DNA of 49,148 nt from Sphingobium sp. AP50 (GCF_900109095.1 NZ_FNYZ01000029.1:1-49148); one strand, 5' to 3'. Positions 23,970 to 33,242 are shown, numbered from the stretch's first letter. The notes: generated by a model not told the origin, from the sequence alone. Program-made: numbers and translations.

Positions 23970-26831
23970 ATGAAAACGAACTTCTATCTTTGCACATTGC
24001 TCGCAGGCGTAAGCCTGTTGGGCCTGTGCGACATGGCCATGGCGCAAGGGACATCTGCCAATGCGGACGATATTTCGGCCGCGAAAGACAACGCTGCCAA
24101 CGGCGTCAGTGCAGCCGACATAGTCGTCACCGGATCGCGCATCATCCGCAACGGATCGGCCAGTCCCACGCCTCTGACCACCGTTTCCACGGAATCCCTG
24201 GCTGCGGCAGCCCCAGCCGGCACCATTTCGGACGCACTCAACAATCTCCCGGTCTTTTCCGGTTCGCGTAACCAGTTCAGCAATCCCGGCTCCAACGCGA
24301 CCGGCGTACAGGGCGGCAACGGTGCCGCCAACGTCCTCAACCTGCGCAATCTGGGCTCCTATCGCACGCTGGTCTTGTTCGATGGTCACCGCATCCCGCC
24401 CACCCTCTATAATTCGACCGTCGACGTTGATCTGATCCCGCAGGAACTGATCAGCCGTGTCGACGTCGTCACCGGCGGCGTCTCGGCCGTCTATGGCTCG
24501 GACGCGGTGTCGGGCGTGGTTAACTATGTCCTCAACCGCAATTTCGACGGTTTCCGGGCCCATGCCGAGGCCGGCATATCGCAGCGCGGTGATGCCGCAA
24601 CCCGCGACATCGGCGCCGCCTTCGGCTTCAAGGTCGGGGAGCGCGGCCATTTCGAAGCCAGCGTCCAGCATCGCGAATATGACGGTATCCTCAACCGCGC
24701 CTATGATCGCAGCTGGAATAATCTGGCGGCTATGCAGGGCGCAGGGACGGCGGCCAACCCCTATTATCTGGCGACCGACGTCCGTCTCGCCACCTATACT
24801 TTCGGCGGTTACATCACGAACGGCGCCCAGCGCGGCAAGCAGTTCGACGCATCGGGGGCCGTCGTGCCCTTCGTGGCAGGCACGGCATCCGGCTCCTCCT
24901 GCTGTCAGATCGGTGGCGATGGCGCCTATCAGAATTCGTCCATGTCTTCGCCTTCGCGCGGCACGCAGGCCTTTGCCCGCTTCGACTATGACCTGACCGA
25001 TGACATTCATGTCTATGTGCAAGGCGCGGCGAACATCAAGAAGAACAAGAGCTACACCGGCTGGAACCAACTGACGGGCCTGACCTTCAATAGCAGCAAC
25101 GCCTTCCTGTCGCCGGCCGCGCAGACGGCGCTGGCTGGCGCCGGCACCTTCACCATGAACGAGATATTGAGCGGCGCGCCGCGCATCGAGGCATCGTCCA
25201 AGACCAATCAATATTATGGCAATGTCGGCATCGAAGGCTCCTTGGCGGACTTCAAGTGGAACGCCACCTACACCCATGGCTATTCGCGGCTGCAGACCAC
25301 CGTCGACAATATGCCCAATAATCAGCGGCTCGCCGCCGCACTCGACGCCGTCTATGACAGCAGCGGCAATATCGTCTGCCAGGCATCGCTGACCAATCCG
25401 TCCGCTTATGGCGACTGCGTGCCCCTCAACATCTTTGGCGCCAATTCCGCCAGCACGGCCGCTCTGGACTATGTGCTGGGCAAAGCCGTCTTCACGACCC
25501 ATACGATTCAGGATTCGGCCGATATCTCGATCAGCGGGCCGGTGTTCAACACATGGGCCGGCCCGGTCAATGTCGCCCTGTCGGGGGAATGGCGCAAACA
25601 GCGCTTCAATGCCGCCAGCAGCGTGTTGCCCACCGACCTCGCCGACTGCACAGGTCTGCGCTACAACTGCACCAGTGCGACCGTCCTCTATCCCACGACC
25701 TTCCCCTATAGCGAAACCGTGTCGCAGAGCGTGAAGGAAGCCGCGATCGAGGTCGAAATTCCGCTGCTCAGCGACATGGCTTTCGCCAAGGCACTGACGC
25801 TGAATGGCGCGGCCCGCTATACCGACTATAGCACCAGCGGCCATTATACGACCTGGAAGGTCGGCGGCGTCTGGGAAGTGAACGACCAGATCAAGCTGCG
25901 CGGCACAGCCTCCCGCGACATCCGCGCCCCTACCCTCTACGACCTCTATCAACCGGTCACGACGGTCTATGGCAATTATACCGATACGACCAAGACCCCC
26001 AATGTCACCGCCTATCTGCCGTCGATCAACATGGGCAATAGGAACCTGACGGCCGAAGTGGGGCGCACCTACACCGCCGGCATCGTGCTGAAGCCCGACT
26101 TCGTGCCTGGGTTGACGCTGACCGCCGATTATTATCATACCGTCGTCAGCAATGCGATTTCGGTGATTCAGGGCTTCAACGCAGCCGTACAGAAGGGCTG
26201 TGTCGACAGTGGCGGATCGTCCATCTACTGCTCGCTGATCCAGCGCGATGCAGCGGGCAATGCGACGGCCTATTATATCCAGCCCTATAATATCGCGAAA
26301 GTGAAGACCTGGGGCATCGATGGCGAAGCCGATTATGCCACCCATGTCGGCGGACATCCGCTCAACCTGCGCCTGATGGTCAATTATCAGCCGCATATCT
26401 ATTATCAGCAGCCGGGCATTCCGACCATCGATCAGGGCGGTGCAGGATGGGGGCTCAACGGCCTGATGCCCAGCCCCAGCGTGACGCTGGCCGGGTTCAT
26501 CAACTTCAAGCCCAGCGACAATGTCTCGATCGACCTGTTTGAACGCTATCGCAACAAGTTCCGCCGCAGCGGCGTCGCCGCCCATGTGTTTGCTGATGGC
26601 CAGGAATATGTGAGGGATTTCGCGACCACCAACCTGACCGTGACGCTTAACACCGGTTCGGGCTGGAAGGTCGCGGACAGCGCCCTCTATTTCAGCGTGA
26701 CCAACCTGTTCGATGCCAAGCCGCCACTCAGCGGCTATTATAGCGGCACGACATCGGCCGGGGCCTCCTATGAATTTTCGGATGACCCGACCGGGCGCGC
26801 CTTCATGGTCGGCTTCCGTATCAAAGGCTGA
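23970..26831 (+). CDS. TonB-dependent outer-membrane receptor (large)
   Basis: A 953-residue receptor of the large sphingomonad/Caulobacter type. A signal peptide (to AMAQ, residue 26) is followed by TonB box DIVVTGSRI, the plug with LVLFDGHRIPP and RVDVVTGGVSAVYGSDAVSGVVNYVLNR, and a barrel ending in aromatic-rich FMVGFRIKG. The start at 23970 has AGGGAGAGG before it; an in-frame start 45 codons earlier lacks a signal peptide. Members of this group take up oligosaccharides, aromatic or ester nutrients. The next two genes encode exported hydrolases, so an uptake-plus-hydrolysis unit for an ester-type substrate is inferred. Confidence 0.88.
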   Translation: MKTNFYLCTLLAGVSLLGLCDMAMAQGTSANADDISAAKDNAANGVSAADIVVTGSRIIRNGSASPTPLTTVSTESLAAAAPAGTISDALNNLPVFSGSRNQFSNPGSNATGVQGGNGAANVLNLRNLGSYRTLVLFDGHRIPPTLYNSTVDVDLIPQELISRVDVVTGGVSAVYGSDAVSGVVNYVLNRNFDGFRAHAEAGISQRGDAATRDIGAAFGFKVGERGHFEASVQHREYDGILNRAYDRSWNNLAAMQGAGTAANPYYLATDVRLATYTFGGYITNGAQRGKQFDASGAVVPFVAGTASGSSCCQIGGDGAYQNSSMSSPSRGTQAFARFDYDLTDDIHVYVQGAANIKKNKSYTGWNQLTGLTFNSSNAFLSPAAQTALAGAGTFTMNEILSGAPRIEASSKTNQYYGNVGIEGSLADFKWNATYTHGYSRLQTTVDNMPNNQRLAAALDAVYDSSGNIVCQASLTNPSAYGDCVPLNIFGANSASTAALDYVLGKAVFTTHTIQDSADISISGPVFNTWAGPVNVALSGEWRKQRFNAASSVLPTDLADCTGLRYNCTSATVLYPTTFPYSETVSQSVKEAAIEVEIPLLSDMAFAKALTLNGAARYTDYSTSGHYTTWKVGGVWEVNDQIKLRGTASRDIRAPTLYDLYQPVTTVYGNYTDTTKTPNVTAYLPSINMGNRNLTAEVGRTYTAGIVLKPDFVPGLTLTADYYHTVVSNAISVIQGFNAAVQKGCVDSGGSSIYCSLIQRDAAGNATAYYIQPYNIAKVKTWGIDGEADYATHVGGHPLNLRLMVNYQPHIYYQQPGIPTIDQGGAGWGLNGLMPSPSVTLAGFINFKPSDNVSIDLFERYRNKFRRSGVAAHVFADGQEYVRDFATTNLTVTLNTGSGWKVADSALYFSVTNLFDAKPPLSGYYSGTTSAGASYEFSDDPTGRAFMVGFRIKG

Positions 26832-26838
26832 TCGAACG

Positions 26839-28212
26839 ATGCGCCCGATCAAGGCAGCCGCCTTTGCCCTGCTGTCCGCGCTGGCCCTCACCGGGGGCCA
26901 GCCGGCATGGGGGCAGGAAGTGCCCGGCATTCGCCCCGCTTTCGTCCATCTGGCCCCCGGCGTGCCGGGCGCCTATTATGAACCTGCCACACCGGGACCA
27001 AAGGCCGGGACCGCGATCTTCATCATGCATTCGTCGGCCGATTATCTCAGCTTTTCGGGCTGCACTGAATTGGCAAAGCGCGGCTATCGCGTCCTGTGCG
27101 CCAATAATTCCACCAGCAAATCGGGCGCATCGAATGATGGAATGCTCGATCAGGTTCTGCTGGAAATCAAGGCCGGGGTCGCCTGGCTACGCAAGCAGCC
27201 CGGCATCGATCATGTCGTCCTGCTCGGCCATAGCGGCGGCGGCACGATCATGAGCGCCTATCAGATGATCGCCGAACGCAGCGTCAAGGCCTGCCAGGCA
27301 GAGGAAAAGATATGGAAATGCCCCGATAGTCTGGCCGGCCTGCCACCGGCTGACGGCCTGATGCTGGTCGATTCCAACTGGGGCCTCGCCGCAATGACGC
27401 TGTTCAGCATCGATCCCGCCGTCCGGGACGAGGGCAGCGGCATGGCGATCGATCCAGCACTCGACATGTATAATCCCGCAAACGGCTTCGTTCCGACCGG
27501 ATCGCATTATTCAGCCACCTTCATCAAGACCTTCCTTCAGGCCGAAGAGCATCGGAGCAATGCCCTGCTCGCCCGCGCCCAATCGATGCTGGCGGATATC
27601 CAGGCCGGCAAAGGCCCCTTTGCCGATGACGCCCCTTTCGTCGTGCCCGGCGCGATCCTGTTGGGCAGCAACAACAAGCTGTTTTCGCAAGACATCAGCC
27701 TGCTGGCGCACAGCCAGCAGGCATGGCCCTTGCTACACGCCGGCGGACGGATCACGCAGACAGTCGTCCCGACGGTACGCGTGCCTGAAAATATCCGCAG
27801 CATGACCCCATCCCTGATGCGTGGCGCGCTCAAGACCACGGTCCGGAATTATCTCAACACTTATGCGATCCGCACCGGCCGCGACTTCGGCTATGATGTA
27901 TCGGGCGTCCATGGCGTGGAATGGACATCGACCTATGCCAGTCCGCCGGGCAATGTGCAGGGCATCGGCGCGCCATTGCTGGTCATGGGCATGACCGGCC
28001 ATTGGGAATATCTGGCGGCCGAGGAAATCTACAGGCGGGCGGCCAGCGCCGACAAGTCAATCGCCTTCGTGGAAGGCGCAACCCATATGTACACCCCCTG
28101 CACCAAATGCGAGCCGGTGCCGGTTGCCTATGGGGACACGCTCAAAACGACCTATGACCATATTGACGGCTGGCTGGCCAAGCCGGGCCGCTTCGCGCCG
28201 ACTGCGCAGTGA
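26839..28212 (+). CDS. Exported alpha/beta hydrolase
   Basis: A 457-residue alpha/beta-hydrolase with a signal peptide (MRPIKAAAFALLSALALTGG..AWGQ). The nucleophile elbow is GHSGGG with Ser132; the C-terminal His is probably in the GATHMYTPC segment. Four Cys (two in TPCTKC) may form disulphides. The ATG at 26839 lies 7 nt after the receptor stop, so it is in the same transcript. The overall sequence resembles uncharacterised proteobacterial exported hydrolases linked to TonB receptors. The substrate is unknown; a lipophilic or aromatic ester is likely from context. Confidence 0.8.
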   Translation: MRPIKAAAFALLSALALTGGQPAWGQEVPGIRPAFVHLAPGVPGAYYEPATPGPKAGTAIFIMHSSADYLSFSGCTELAKRGYRVLCANNSTSKSGASNDGMLDQVLLEIKAGVAWLRKQPGIDHVVLLGHSGGGTIMSAYQMIAERSVKACQAEEKIWKCPDSLAGLPPADGLMLVDSNWGLAAMTLFSIDPAVRDEGSGMAIDPALDMYNPANGFVPTGSHYSATFIKTFLQAEEHRSNALLARAQSMLADIQAGKGPFADDAPFVVPGAILLGSNNKLFSQDISLLAHSQQAWPLLHAGGRITQTVVPTVRVPENIRSMTPSLMRGALKTTVRNYLNTYAIRTGRDFGYDVSGVHGVEWTSTYASPPGNVQGIGAPLLVMGMTGHWEYLAAEEIYRRAASADKSIAFVEGATHMYTPCTKCEPVPVAYGDTLKTTYDHIDGWLAKPGRFAPTAQ

Positions 28213-28223
28213 AGGAATATCGC

Positions 28224-30419
28224 ATGACGTTCGGAAATTCACGCCTCGCGCTGGTCAGTCTGGCTACTATCGCGCTGGCCATCGGCACAGCCGCTGCGCA
28301 ACCAATGCCCACCAGCATCGGCCATGACCCGCAATTGCTGATCGCCGCCATCGGCTCGGTCCCGCTATTGCAGGTAACGAGCCCCTCTTTCGCTACCGAC
28401 AGCGACATTCCTATCGCCAATAGCCAATATGGCGACAATCGCTTCCCAGGGCTGAACTGGACCAGCGGCCCCAAGGGCACGAAGGCCTATGCCGTCGTCA
28501 TGCAGGGGCAGTTGAACGCGGCGGACCCTCAAGCGGGCACCAGTGTCCAACTGACACTCTACAACATTCCCGCCAACATCCTGTCTCTGCCTGCCGGAAT
28601 GACCACGCCGCCCACCGGCAGTGCCTATGGCCCCAATGTCCACGGCGCTGACTCTCCCTATGCCGGACCGCATGCGCATGACACGGAGCGCCATGGCTAT
28701 CATGTTCAGGTCTTCGCCCTCGACACGCCGCTGGCATTTTCGGGGAAGCCCAGTTTCGACATGCTCAAACAGGCTATGCGCGGCCATGTTCTCGCCGCTG
28801 GCGATCTTGTCGGCTATAGTCAGAAACCTGCTTCGGCACCCGGCCCGATCAAGGTGGAAAGCGGTTTGCTGACCGGCGCGGTCGGCCGCGATCCGTCTAT
28901 TTCAGTGTTCAGGGGCATTCCCTATGCCGCTCCCCCGGTAGGACCGCTGCGCTGGCGCGCGCCCGCAGCACCGCTTGCCTGGAACGGCGTGCGCAATGTG
29001 GATACATTCGGTCCGGCCTGCCCTCAACCGGGCGGAGAAATGGCCAAGGGCCTTGCCCAGAGCGAGGATTGCCTGACACTTAATATCTGGACCAATGCCA
29101 AGCCGGGCGATCCCGAAAAGCGCCCGGTCTATGTCTGGATCTATGGCGGCGGCTTTATAGGCGGCACCGGCGCCAGCCCGCCGTTCGACGGAGAGGCGCT
29201 GGCCCGCAAAGGCGTCATCGTCGTCACCTTCAACTATCGCGTCGGTGTGCTGGGGTTTCTCGCTACGCCCGAACTCAGCCGAGAATCGGGACATGATGCC
29301 TCTGGCAATTATGGCCTGCTCGATGACATTGCCGCGCTGCAATGGGTAAAGCGCAACATTGCGGCCTTTGGTGGCGATCCGGACAAGGTGACGATCGGCG
29401 GTCAGTCCGCAGGCGCCGGTTCGGTCGGTTTCCTGACCCTGTCCCCTCTGGCCAAAGGGCTGTTCCGGGCTGGCATAGCGCAAAGTCATGCCCGCTATCC
29501 ACGCGACACCGAGCTACGCTATCTGTCCGTGTCCTGGCGCCCATTGAAGACAGCGGAGAAAGCTGGACAGCATTATGCACAGCAACATGGCGCCAACAGC
29601 CTGGAGGATTTGCGCGCCATGCCGTGGGAGAAGCTGATCGAAGGCAGCGCCACGATCGACGCGGATGTCGAAACCGGCAGCGACGGCAAACCGCCTTTGT
29701 TCCGCCCGGTCGTCGATGGCTGGGTTATCCCGCAATCCTATTGGGACAGCTATCAGGCAGGCACGCAGCAACCGATCGCCTATGTCGCGGGCAACAATAA
29801 GGACGAAACCGGTGCCGTCCCGGAAACCGCCTTTGCCACATTGCGTGCCAGCACCACCCCGCCCCGTGCCGGCATGCCGCAGACCAGCGTCACCGTCGCC
29901 CAGTTCAAGGCGTCCGCGCAGCGGAAATTCGGGGCTCTGGCCGGAGAATTCCTCAAACTCTATCCCGCCCGGACGGATGACGAAGCCGCCTTGCAGAATA
30001 ACGCTGCAGCGCGAGACAATGGCCGCATCTCGACCTGGCTATGGGGCACGCTCTGGCGCAAGGGTAACCAGCATCCCCTACATACCTATTTCTGGACGCA
30101 TGCGATGCCGGGGCCGCAGCATGACCTGCGCGGCGCATTCCACGGCTCGGAAATTGCCTATGCGTTCAACAGTCTCGATGCGATCGACCTGCCCTGGACG
30201 CAGGACGACCGCCGCATTGCAGAAACCATGTCCTCCTACTGGGCCAATATCATCAAGACCGGCGATCCCAATGGACCGGGCCTGCCCATCTGGCCGGTCT
30301 ATGATCCGCAACTGCCGCAGGTCATGGAACTGGGCGATCATTTTGCGCCTATACCGGTGGCATCGGCTGACAAGATCGCTTTCTGGAAGCGCTTCTATGC
30401 AACGCAGCCAGCCTGGTAA
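28224..30419 (+). CDS. PEBP domain fused to a type B carboxylesterase
   Basis: A 731-residue exported two-domain protein. After a signal peptide (to TAAAQ, residue 26) residues 45-200 form a phosphatidylethanolamine-binding (YbhB/Raf-kinase-inhibitor-like) domain: FPGLNWTSGPKGTKAYAVVM, LYNIP, YAGPHAHDTERHGYHVQVFALD and MRGHVLAAGDLVGY match its conserved blocks. Residues 208-731 are a full carboxylesterase: FRGIPYAAPPVGPLRW, SEDCLTLNIW, IYGGGF oxyanion hole, GGQSAGAG nucleophile (Ser395), NNKDETG and FHGSEIAYAFN for the acid and His. Start ATG at 28224 has GAAGGA before it; a GTG 5 codons earlier overlaps the previous stop. It ends the receptor-hydrolase operon. I know of neither domain being usually fused to the other. 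Confidence 0.88.
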   Translation: MTFGNSRLALVSLATIALAIGTAAAQPMPTSIGHDPQLLIAAIGSVPLLQVTSPSFATDSDIPIANSQYGDNRFPGLNWTSGPKGTKAYAVVMQGQLNAADPQAGTSVQLTLYNIPANILSLPAGMTTPPTGSAYGPNVHGADSPYAGPHAHDTERHGYHVQVFALDTPLAFSGKPSFDMLKQAMRGHVLAAGDLVGYSQKPASAPGPIKVESGLLTGAVGRDPSISVFRGIPYAAPPVGPLRWRAPAAPLAWNGVRNVDTFGPACPQPGGEMAKGLAQSEDCLTLNIWTNAKPGDPEKRPVYVWIYGGGFIGGTGASPPFDGEALARKGVIVVTFNYRVGVLGFLATPELSRESGHDASGNYGLLDDIAALQWVKRNIAAFGGDPDKVTIGGQSAGAGSVGFLTLSPLAKGLFRAGIAQSHARYPRDTELRYLSVSWRPLKTAEKAGQHYAQQHGANSLEDLRAMPWEKLIEGSATIDADVETGSDGKPPLFRPVVDGWVIPQSYWDSYQAGTQQPIAYVAGNNKDETGAVPETAFATLRASTTPPRAGMPQTSVTVAQFKASAQRKFGALAGEFLKLYPARTDDEAALQNNAAARDNGRISTWLWGTLWRKGNQHPLHTYFWTHAMPGPQHDLRGAFHGSEIAYAFNSLDAIDLPWTQDDRRIAETMSSYWANIIKTGDPNGPGLPIWPVYDPQLPQVMELGDHFAPIPVASADKIAFWKRFYATQPAW

Positions 30420-30523
30420 GCCGACCCGGTCGCGGTCACTGACACAGTCTTGATCCGCTCTTACGGGCAGGTCACTTTGGTCGGCCGCAGGCTGTCAGGG
30501 CCACTATAACCGCCACCTATCCG

Positions 30524-31078
30524 TCAAAAGCCCAATTCACCCTGTCCCGCTCTGCCGGGCAACGGCGGAGCGGGCGCACGGATCAGCAGCGCACGGGCGA
30601 GGCCCGTCAAAGTGTAGACGGCATGTCGCTGCGCACCCCGATTATGGTGATCGACACGGAAGCCCTGATAATGGCGCCGCAGGAGATCCGCCGCGACCAG
30701 TTCCGACACGGCGCGGCTCAGATTCGCCTTTCCTGACACACGCACCCTCAGCTTCACTTCCTCTTCGACCGCCGCATCGGTCGGCGATTGCCCCTGCCCT
30801 TTCAGTTCAAGCCGCACCCGCTCGGTCAATGCCAGTCGTCGGGGATCACGACCACCCATGGGCGTCAGCGCGTCACACAACCAGTCCCGCAATGTCAGCA
30901 GAGCGCCTTCCTGTGCCACCAATGGCCCCGCGCTGCCATCAGATCGCGCCACTTCAGCGATCAGAGTCAGCAGCATATAGGCATAGCGGGGACGCGAACT
31001 TGCATGCGCAAGGCGATCAAGCAGCGCCGAAAGATCGCCGCTGCGCGGGGAACGTGGCTGGATGGACGCTTGAAACAT
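30524..31078 (-). CDS. Hypothetical protein, possible winged-helix
   Basis: A 184-residue basic protein I do not recognise. The segment SGKANLSRAVSELVAADLLRRHYQGFRVDHHNRGAQRHAVYTL reads like a winged-helix DNA-binding unit, and the N-terminal half is helical. It lies at the edge of the replication region, pointing away from it. An 8-bp inverted repeat with a nearby direct repeat is found 77-120 bp before its start (31155-31199), fitting a self-regulated DNA-binding protein. A replicon copy-control or maintenance role is a guess. Confidence 0.6.
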   Translation of the reverse strand: MFQASIQPRSPRSGDLSALLDRLAHASSRPRYAYMLLTLIAEVARSDGSAGPLVAQEGALLTLRDWLCDALTPMGGRDPRRLALTERVRLELKGQGQSPTDAAVEEEVKLRVRVSGKANLSRAVSELVAADLLRRHYQGFRVDHHNRGAQRHAVYTLTGLARALLIRAPAPPLPGRAGQGELGF

Positions 31079-31154
31079 AACAGGTAGGAATCAAGCACAA
31101 GACGGGACCAAAGGGAATCCCCTGCGAATCGTGGAATGTATTTTTGTCGTGAGT

Positions 31155-31199
31155 GACACTTTGCCTGAGGGTAAAGTGTCATAAGGGGCACTTTGCTAT
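31155..31199. promoter_or_regulatory. CACTTTGC repeat and hairpin
   Basis: GACACTTT and AAAGTGTC (31155-31162 and 31173-31180) are exact complements. The motif CACTTTGC occurs twice in direct order about 31 bp apart. It lies upstream of the leftward 184-residue protein gene and is probably its operator. Confidence 0.45.
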
Positions 31200-31790
31200 G
31201 AGTGCGGGAAGATATCGATATCAAAACGCTGAGCCTTGATGAAGGGCTGGCGTCTCGTCATTTGATCCGGTGTCGGAACTGACTGCTCCCCACATGATAG
31301 CAAAGGCATCTTGACCACCAGCCTGCCTCCATTCTGACGCAGAGGTCTGCTTCCAGGCCTGATGCGCAATGGAGAACTGATATTCTGGCAGATAATGCGT
31401 CGGCAGGCGACGCACAAATTCCGACTATCCTGGCTTTGGCGATAAAGCGACGATAGCACCGCAATATGGACGGGGAATTGTCGCCCTATGTCGCTTTTAC
31501 CATGATCGCCCATCCCCTTTTTGCATTGCGCCTTTTGCCGACAATCGAAAGAGCCGGGCGCTGGATGGGAGAAATCGATCCTGTAGGACAGATTGTCGCT
31601 CTCGGGCGTTAACCTTGCGAACAGCAAATCATATTCGGCTATGCTGACGTCACCAGCGCTTAGCCATCTTCCGCGCCTTTGTTGATGCGTATGTCCGCTA
31701 GGTCGCTCCGGAGGGATTGAAACCTGACCTGACGGTCTCGCAAGACAGGAGCAAGCCGTCTTTCATAACCCAACGTTGCGCAAAATCGGT

Positions 31791-31806
31791 GTTTCTCCGG
31801 GGAAAC
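31791..31806. promoter_or_regulatory. parS-like palindrome (one mismatch)
   Basis: GTTTCTCCGGGGAAAC differs at one base from the perfect palindrome found twice near 34.7-34.8 kb. It is likely a third ParB binding site. Confidence 0.6.
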
Positions 31807-31981
31807 CGACCGAAAAGGTGACCATCTCATTCTGTGTATTCGATAGACATAGAACGAGAGAGCATTTTCGTGGATATGTGCGGAGATATGATGGAGGTCG
31901 TGCTGATTATCTGCTATTAAAATCGCACGTGTCGGCGGCAATTTGCCCGGCGCGTCATCCGAAAATTTTCTGTATCAGCAG

Positions 31982-32010
31982 ATGTAACCAAACCCCTTAT
32001 TTGGTTACAT
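31982..32010. promoter_or_regulatory. 11-bp-arm palindrome before the HTH gene
   Basis: ATGTAACCAAA and TTTGGTTACAT are exact complements around a 7-base spacer, ending 24 bp before the start codon at 32035. This is a textbook position for autorepression by the downstream HTH protein. Confidence 0.6.
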
Positions 32011-32034
32011 TGAAATATGCGCTAGACCGCAGAT

Positions 32035-32964
32035 ATGAGCGGTTATTCTTATAATTCAGATCACGCCCTGCTCCTGCTTGGCAGGCTTGATGGCAGGCTT
32101 CAATCCAGCCCCGTCGCGGACATCTGGCTCGCAAGGGCACGTCTCCGCGGCGCAGCAACGCTAGCCAATGCTGCAGGTGTACCGATCGAGGTGCGGGACC
32201 TTCAAAACTGGATAGCGGGGCGGACAGCTCCACCCCGCCATAGCGAAGGGTTGAATGACCCGCTCTCGGTCGCAGCCTTGTTTCACTTTGCACTCTCGGC
32301 CGCTGAAGATGGACAGGATTCCCTGTCGCGAGCTACGTTGAACCTGTCACGAGACTTGTTGGATGATAGGGAAGAGGCCACGTTGTGGGCGCAAGAGGAC
32401 CTTGTCCGTTTCGGTCCACTCTGGCGGGCCGCGCAGGAGGTTCTTGGTGCGTCTTATGCCGCTCCGTCCCTCCTGACCATCGCAAAGCGCTTGGCCGAGG
32501 TTCGCCAGTCCGTGACAGTCTCGCCGGTAGAAGGACCGCTGATGACGACGTCAGACGGGCGCCAATGGCGTATTGCATCCGCCCGTCCGGATATGGCCTG
32601 GCTGGCAGCCTGTCATATGCCACTCGCCTTGCAACGCTCGGGGCTCGCCCTTCGGCTGCTTCCATCCTTTACCGACATGCCAAGGTTGCCGCCAGAGGAT
32701 GTAGAAGAGTTTGCGGCCGTTCTTCAGGACCGTATCCTTAAACGCGCAAGAGAGGGGCTGGCGGATCTCAATCGTCTTGAAGCGCAGATGGATCGGTTGC
32801 CTATTGATCTTAACGTAACACGCCGGAGCAAACTGCCGCTGCTGATCAGGCTGGAACTGGCCTATCCGGGCTTGAGCAGGATCGCTGTATCCCGCTTGTT
32901 GGGTGTATCGCACCAAGGAGCGACGAAGCTGGTCGAGCAATTCAGAGCTTTCTCAAAGCCATAG
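32035..32964 (+). CDS. HTH protein of the plasmid/replicon type
   Basis: A 309-residue protein with a helix-turn-helix near the C-terminus (LSRIAVSRLLGVSHQGATKLVEQF) and an N-terminal segment (ADIWLARARLRGAATLANAAGVPIEVRDLQNWIAGR) resembling DUF1612-type proteins found beside repABC-like modules in alphaproteobacteria. It faces rightward into the origin, its stop being 21 bp from a DnaA box. The strong palindrome upstream suggests self-control. A role in replication control is inference from position. Confidence 0.65.
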   Translation: MSGYSYNSDHALLLLGRLDGRLQSSPVADIWLARARLRGAATLANAAGVPIEVRDLQNWIAGRTAPPRHSEGLNDPLSVAALFHFALSAAEDGQDSLSRATLNLSRDLLDDREEATLWAQEDLVRFGPLWRAAQEVLGASYAAPSLLTIAKRLAEVRQSVTVSPVEGPLMTTSDGRQWRIASARPDMAWLAACHMPLALQRSGLALRLLPSFTDMPRLPPEDVEEFAAVLQDRILKRAREGLADLNRLEAQMDRLPIDLNVTRRSKLPLLIRLELAYPGLSRIAVSRLLGVSHQGATKLVEQFRAFSKP

Positions 32965-32985
32965 TTGAGGCTGCGGCTCTGGTAC

Positions 32986-32994
32986 TTATCCACT
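32986..32994 (+). promoter_or_regulatory. DnaA box
   Basis: TTATCCACT differs from the TTATCCACA consensus only in the last base. It is directly beside the AT-rich part of the origin region. Confidence 0.6.
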
Positions 32995-33071
32995 CTCTAA
33001 AAAGAAGAATTGGCTCACTACCGTTATAAGGTTTCTAATTAGGTTAAAGAGTTAAGCGAACCGGGACATTG

Positions 33072-33100
33072 TCCGAATCGCCTGAATCCGGCGATTCGGA
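33072..33100. promoter_or_regulatory. 10-bp inverted repeat in the origin
   Basis: TCCGAATCGC and GCGATTCGGA are exact complements with a 9-base spacer, 10 bp before the first iteron. The right arm runs into GATAGCC, which resembles the iteron tail in inverted order, so it may be an inverted Rep-binding site. Confidence 0.55.
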
Positions 33101-33110
33101 TAGCCGGCCG

Positions 33111-33242
33111 GTTCCCGAAATGACGGGCTATCGTTCCTGAAATGTCGAGCCATCTGTTCCTGAAGGATCGGCTATCCGTTCCCAAAGGTGCGAAGCCCGT
33201 TCCTGATAGATCGAAGAGCCGTTTCAAAGGTGCGGAAGGCGT
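33111..33242 (+). repeat. Six 22-bp iterons
   Basis: Units begin at 33111, 33133, 33156, 33178, 33199 and 33221, each starting GTTCC (the last GTTTC), followed by YGAAATGWCG-type and GAAGCC/GGCTATC-type sequence. Spacing is 22, 23, 22, 21, 22 bp, i.e. two helical turns, so an initiator would bind along one face. The first three units are most alike; the last three have drifted. Confidence 0.85.

Larger units (their letters stand above)
31079..32034. other. Non-coding, AT-richer stretch at the replicon edge
   Basis: No gene is convincing in these 956 bases. GC is lower than in the neighbours and the open frames are short and not protein-like. Frames on the minus strand (31220-31630) contain pieces that look like decayed coding sequence broken by stops, of no recognisable family. 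The stretch does hold regulatory-looking elements: the CACTTTGC repeats at 31155-31199, a parS-like palindrome at 31791-31806 and the 11-bp palindrome before the gene at 32035. Confidence 0.5.

Noticed and set aside
23802..26930. A 1042-codon minus-strand frame opposite the TonB receptor.
   Set aside because: It is a shadow frame: the receptor strand has a signal peptide, TonB box, plug and barrel end, while the opposite frame shows no domain.
31196..31627. A 143-codon minus-strand frame, considered as a regulator or transposase remnant.
   Set aside because: No motif was found; overlapping frames on the other strand look no worse, so no gene is claimed.
33111..33242. The 22-bp repeats considered as a CRISPR array.
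   Set aside because: Units are contiguous without spacers, drift in sequence, and no cas genes are present; iterons explain them.
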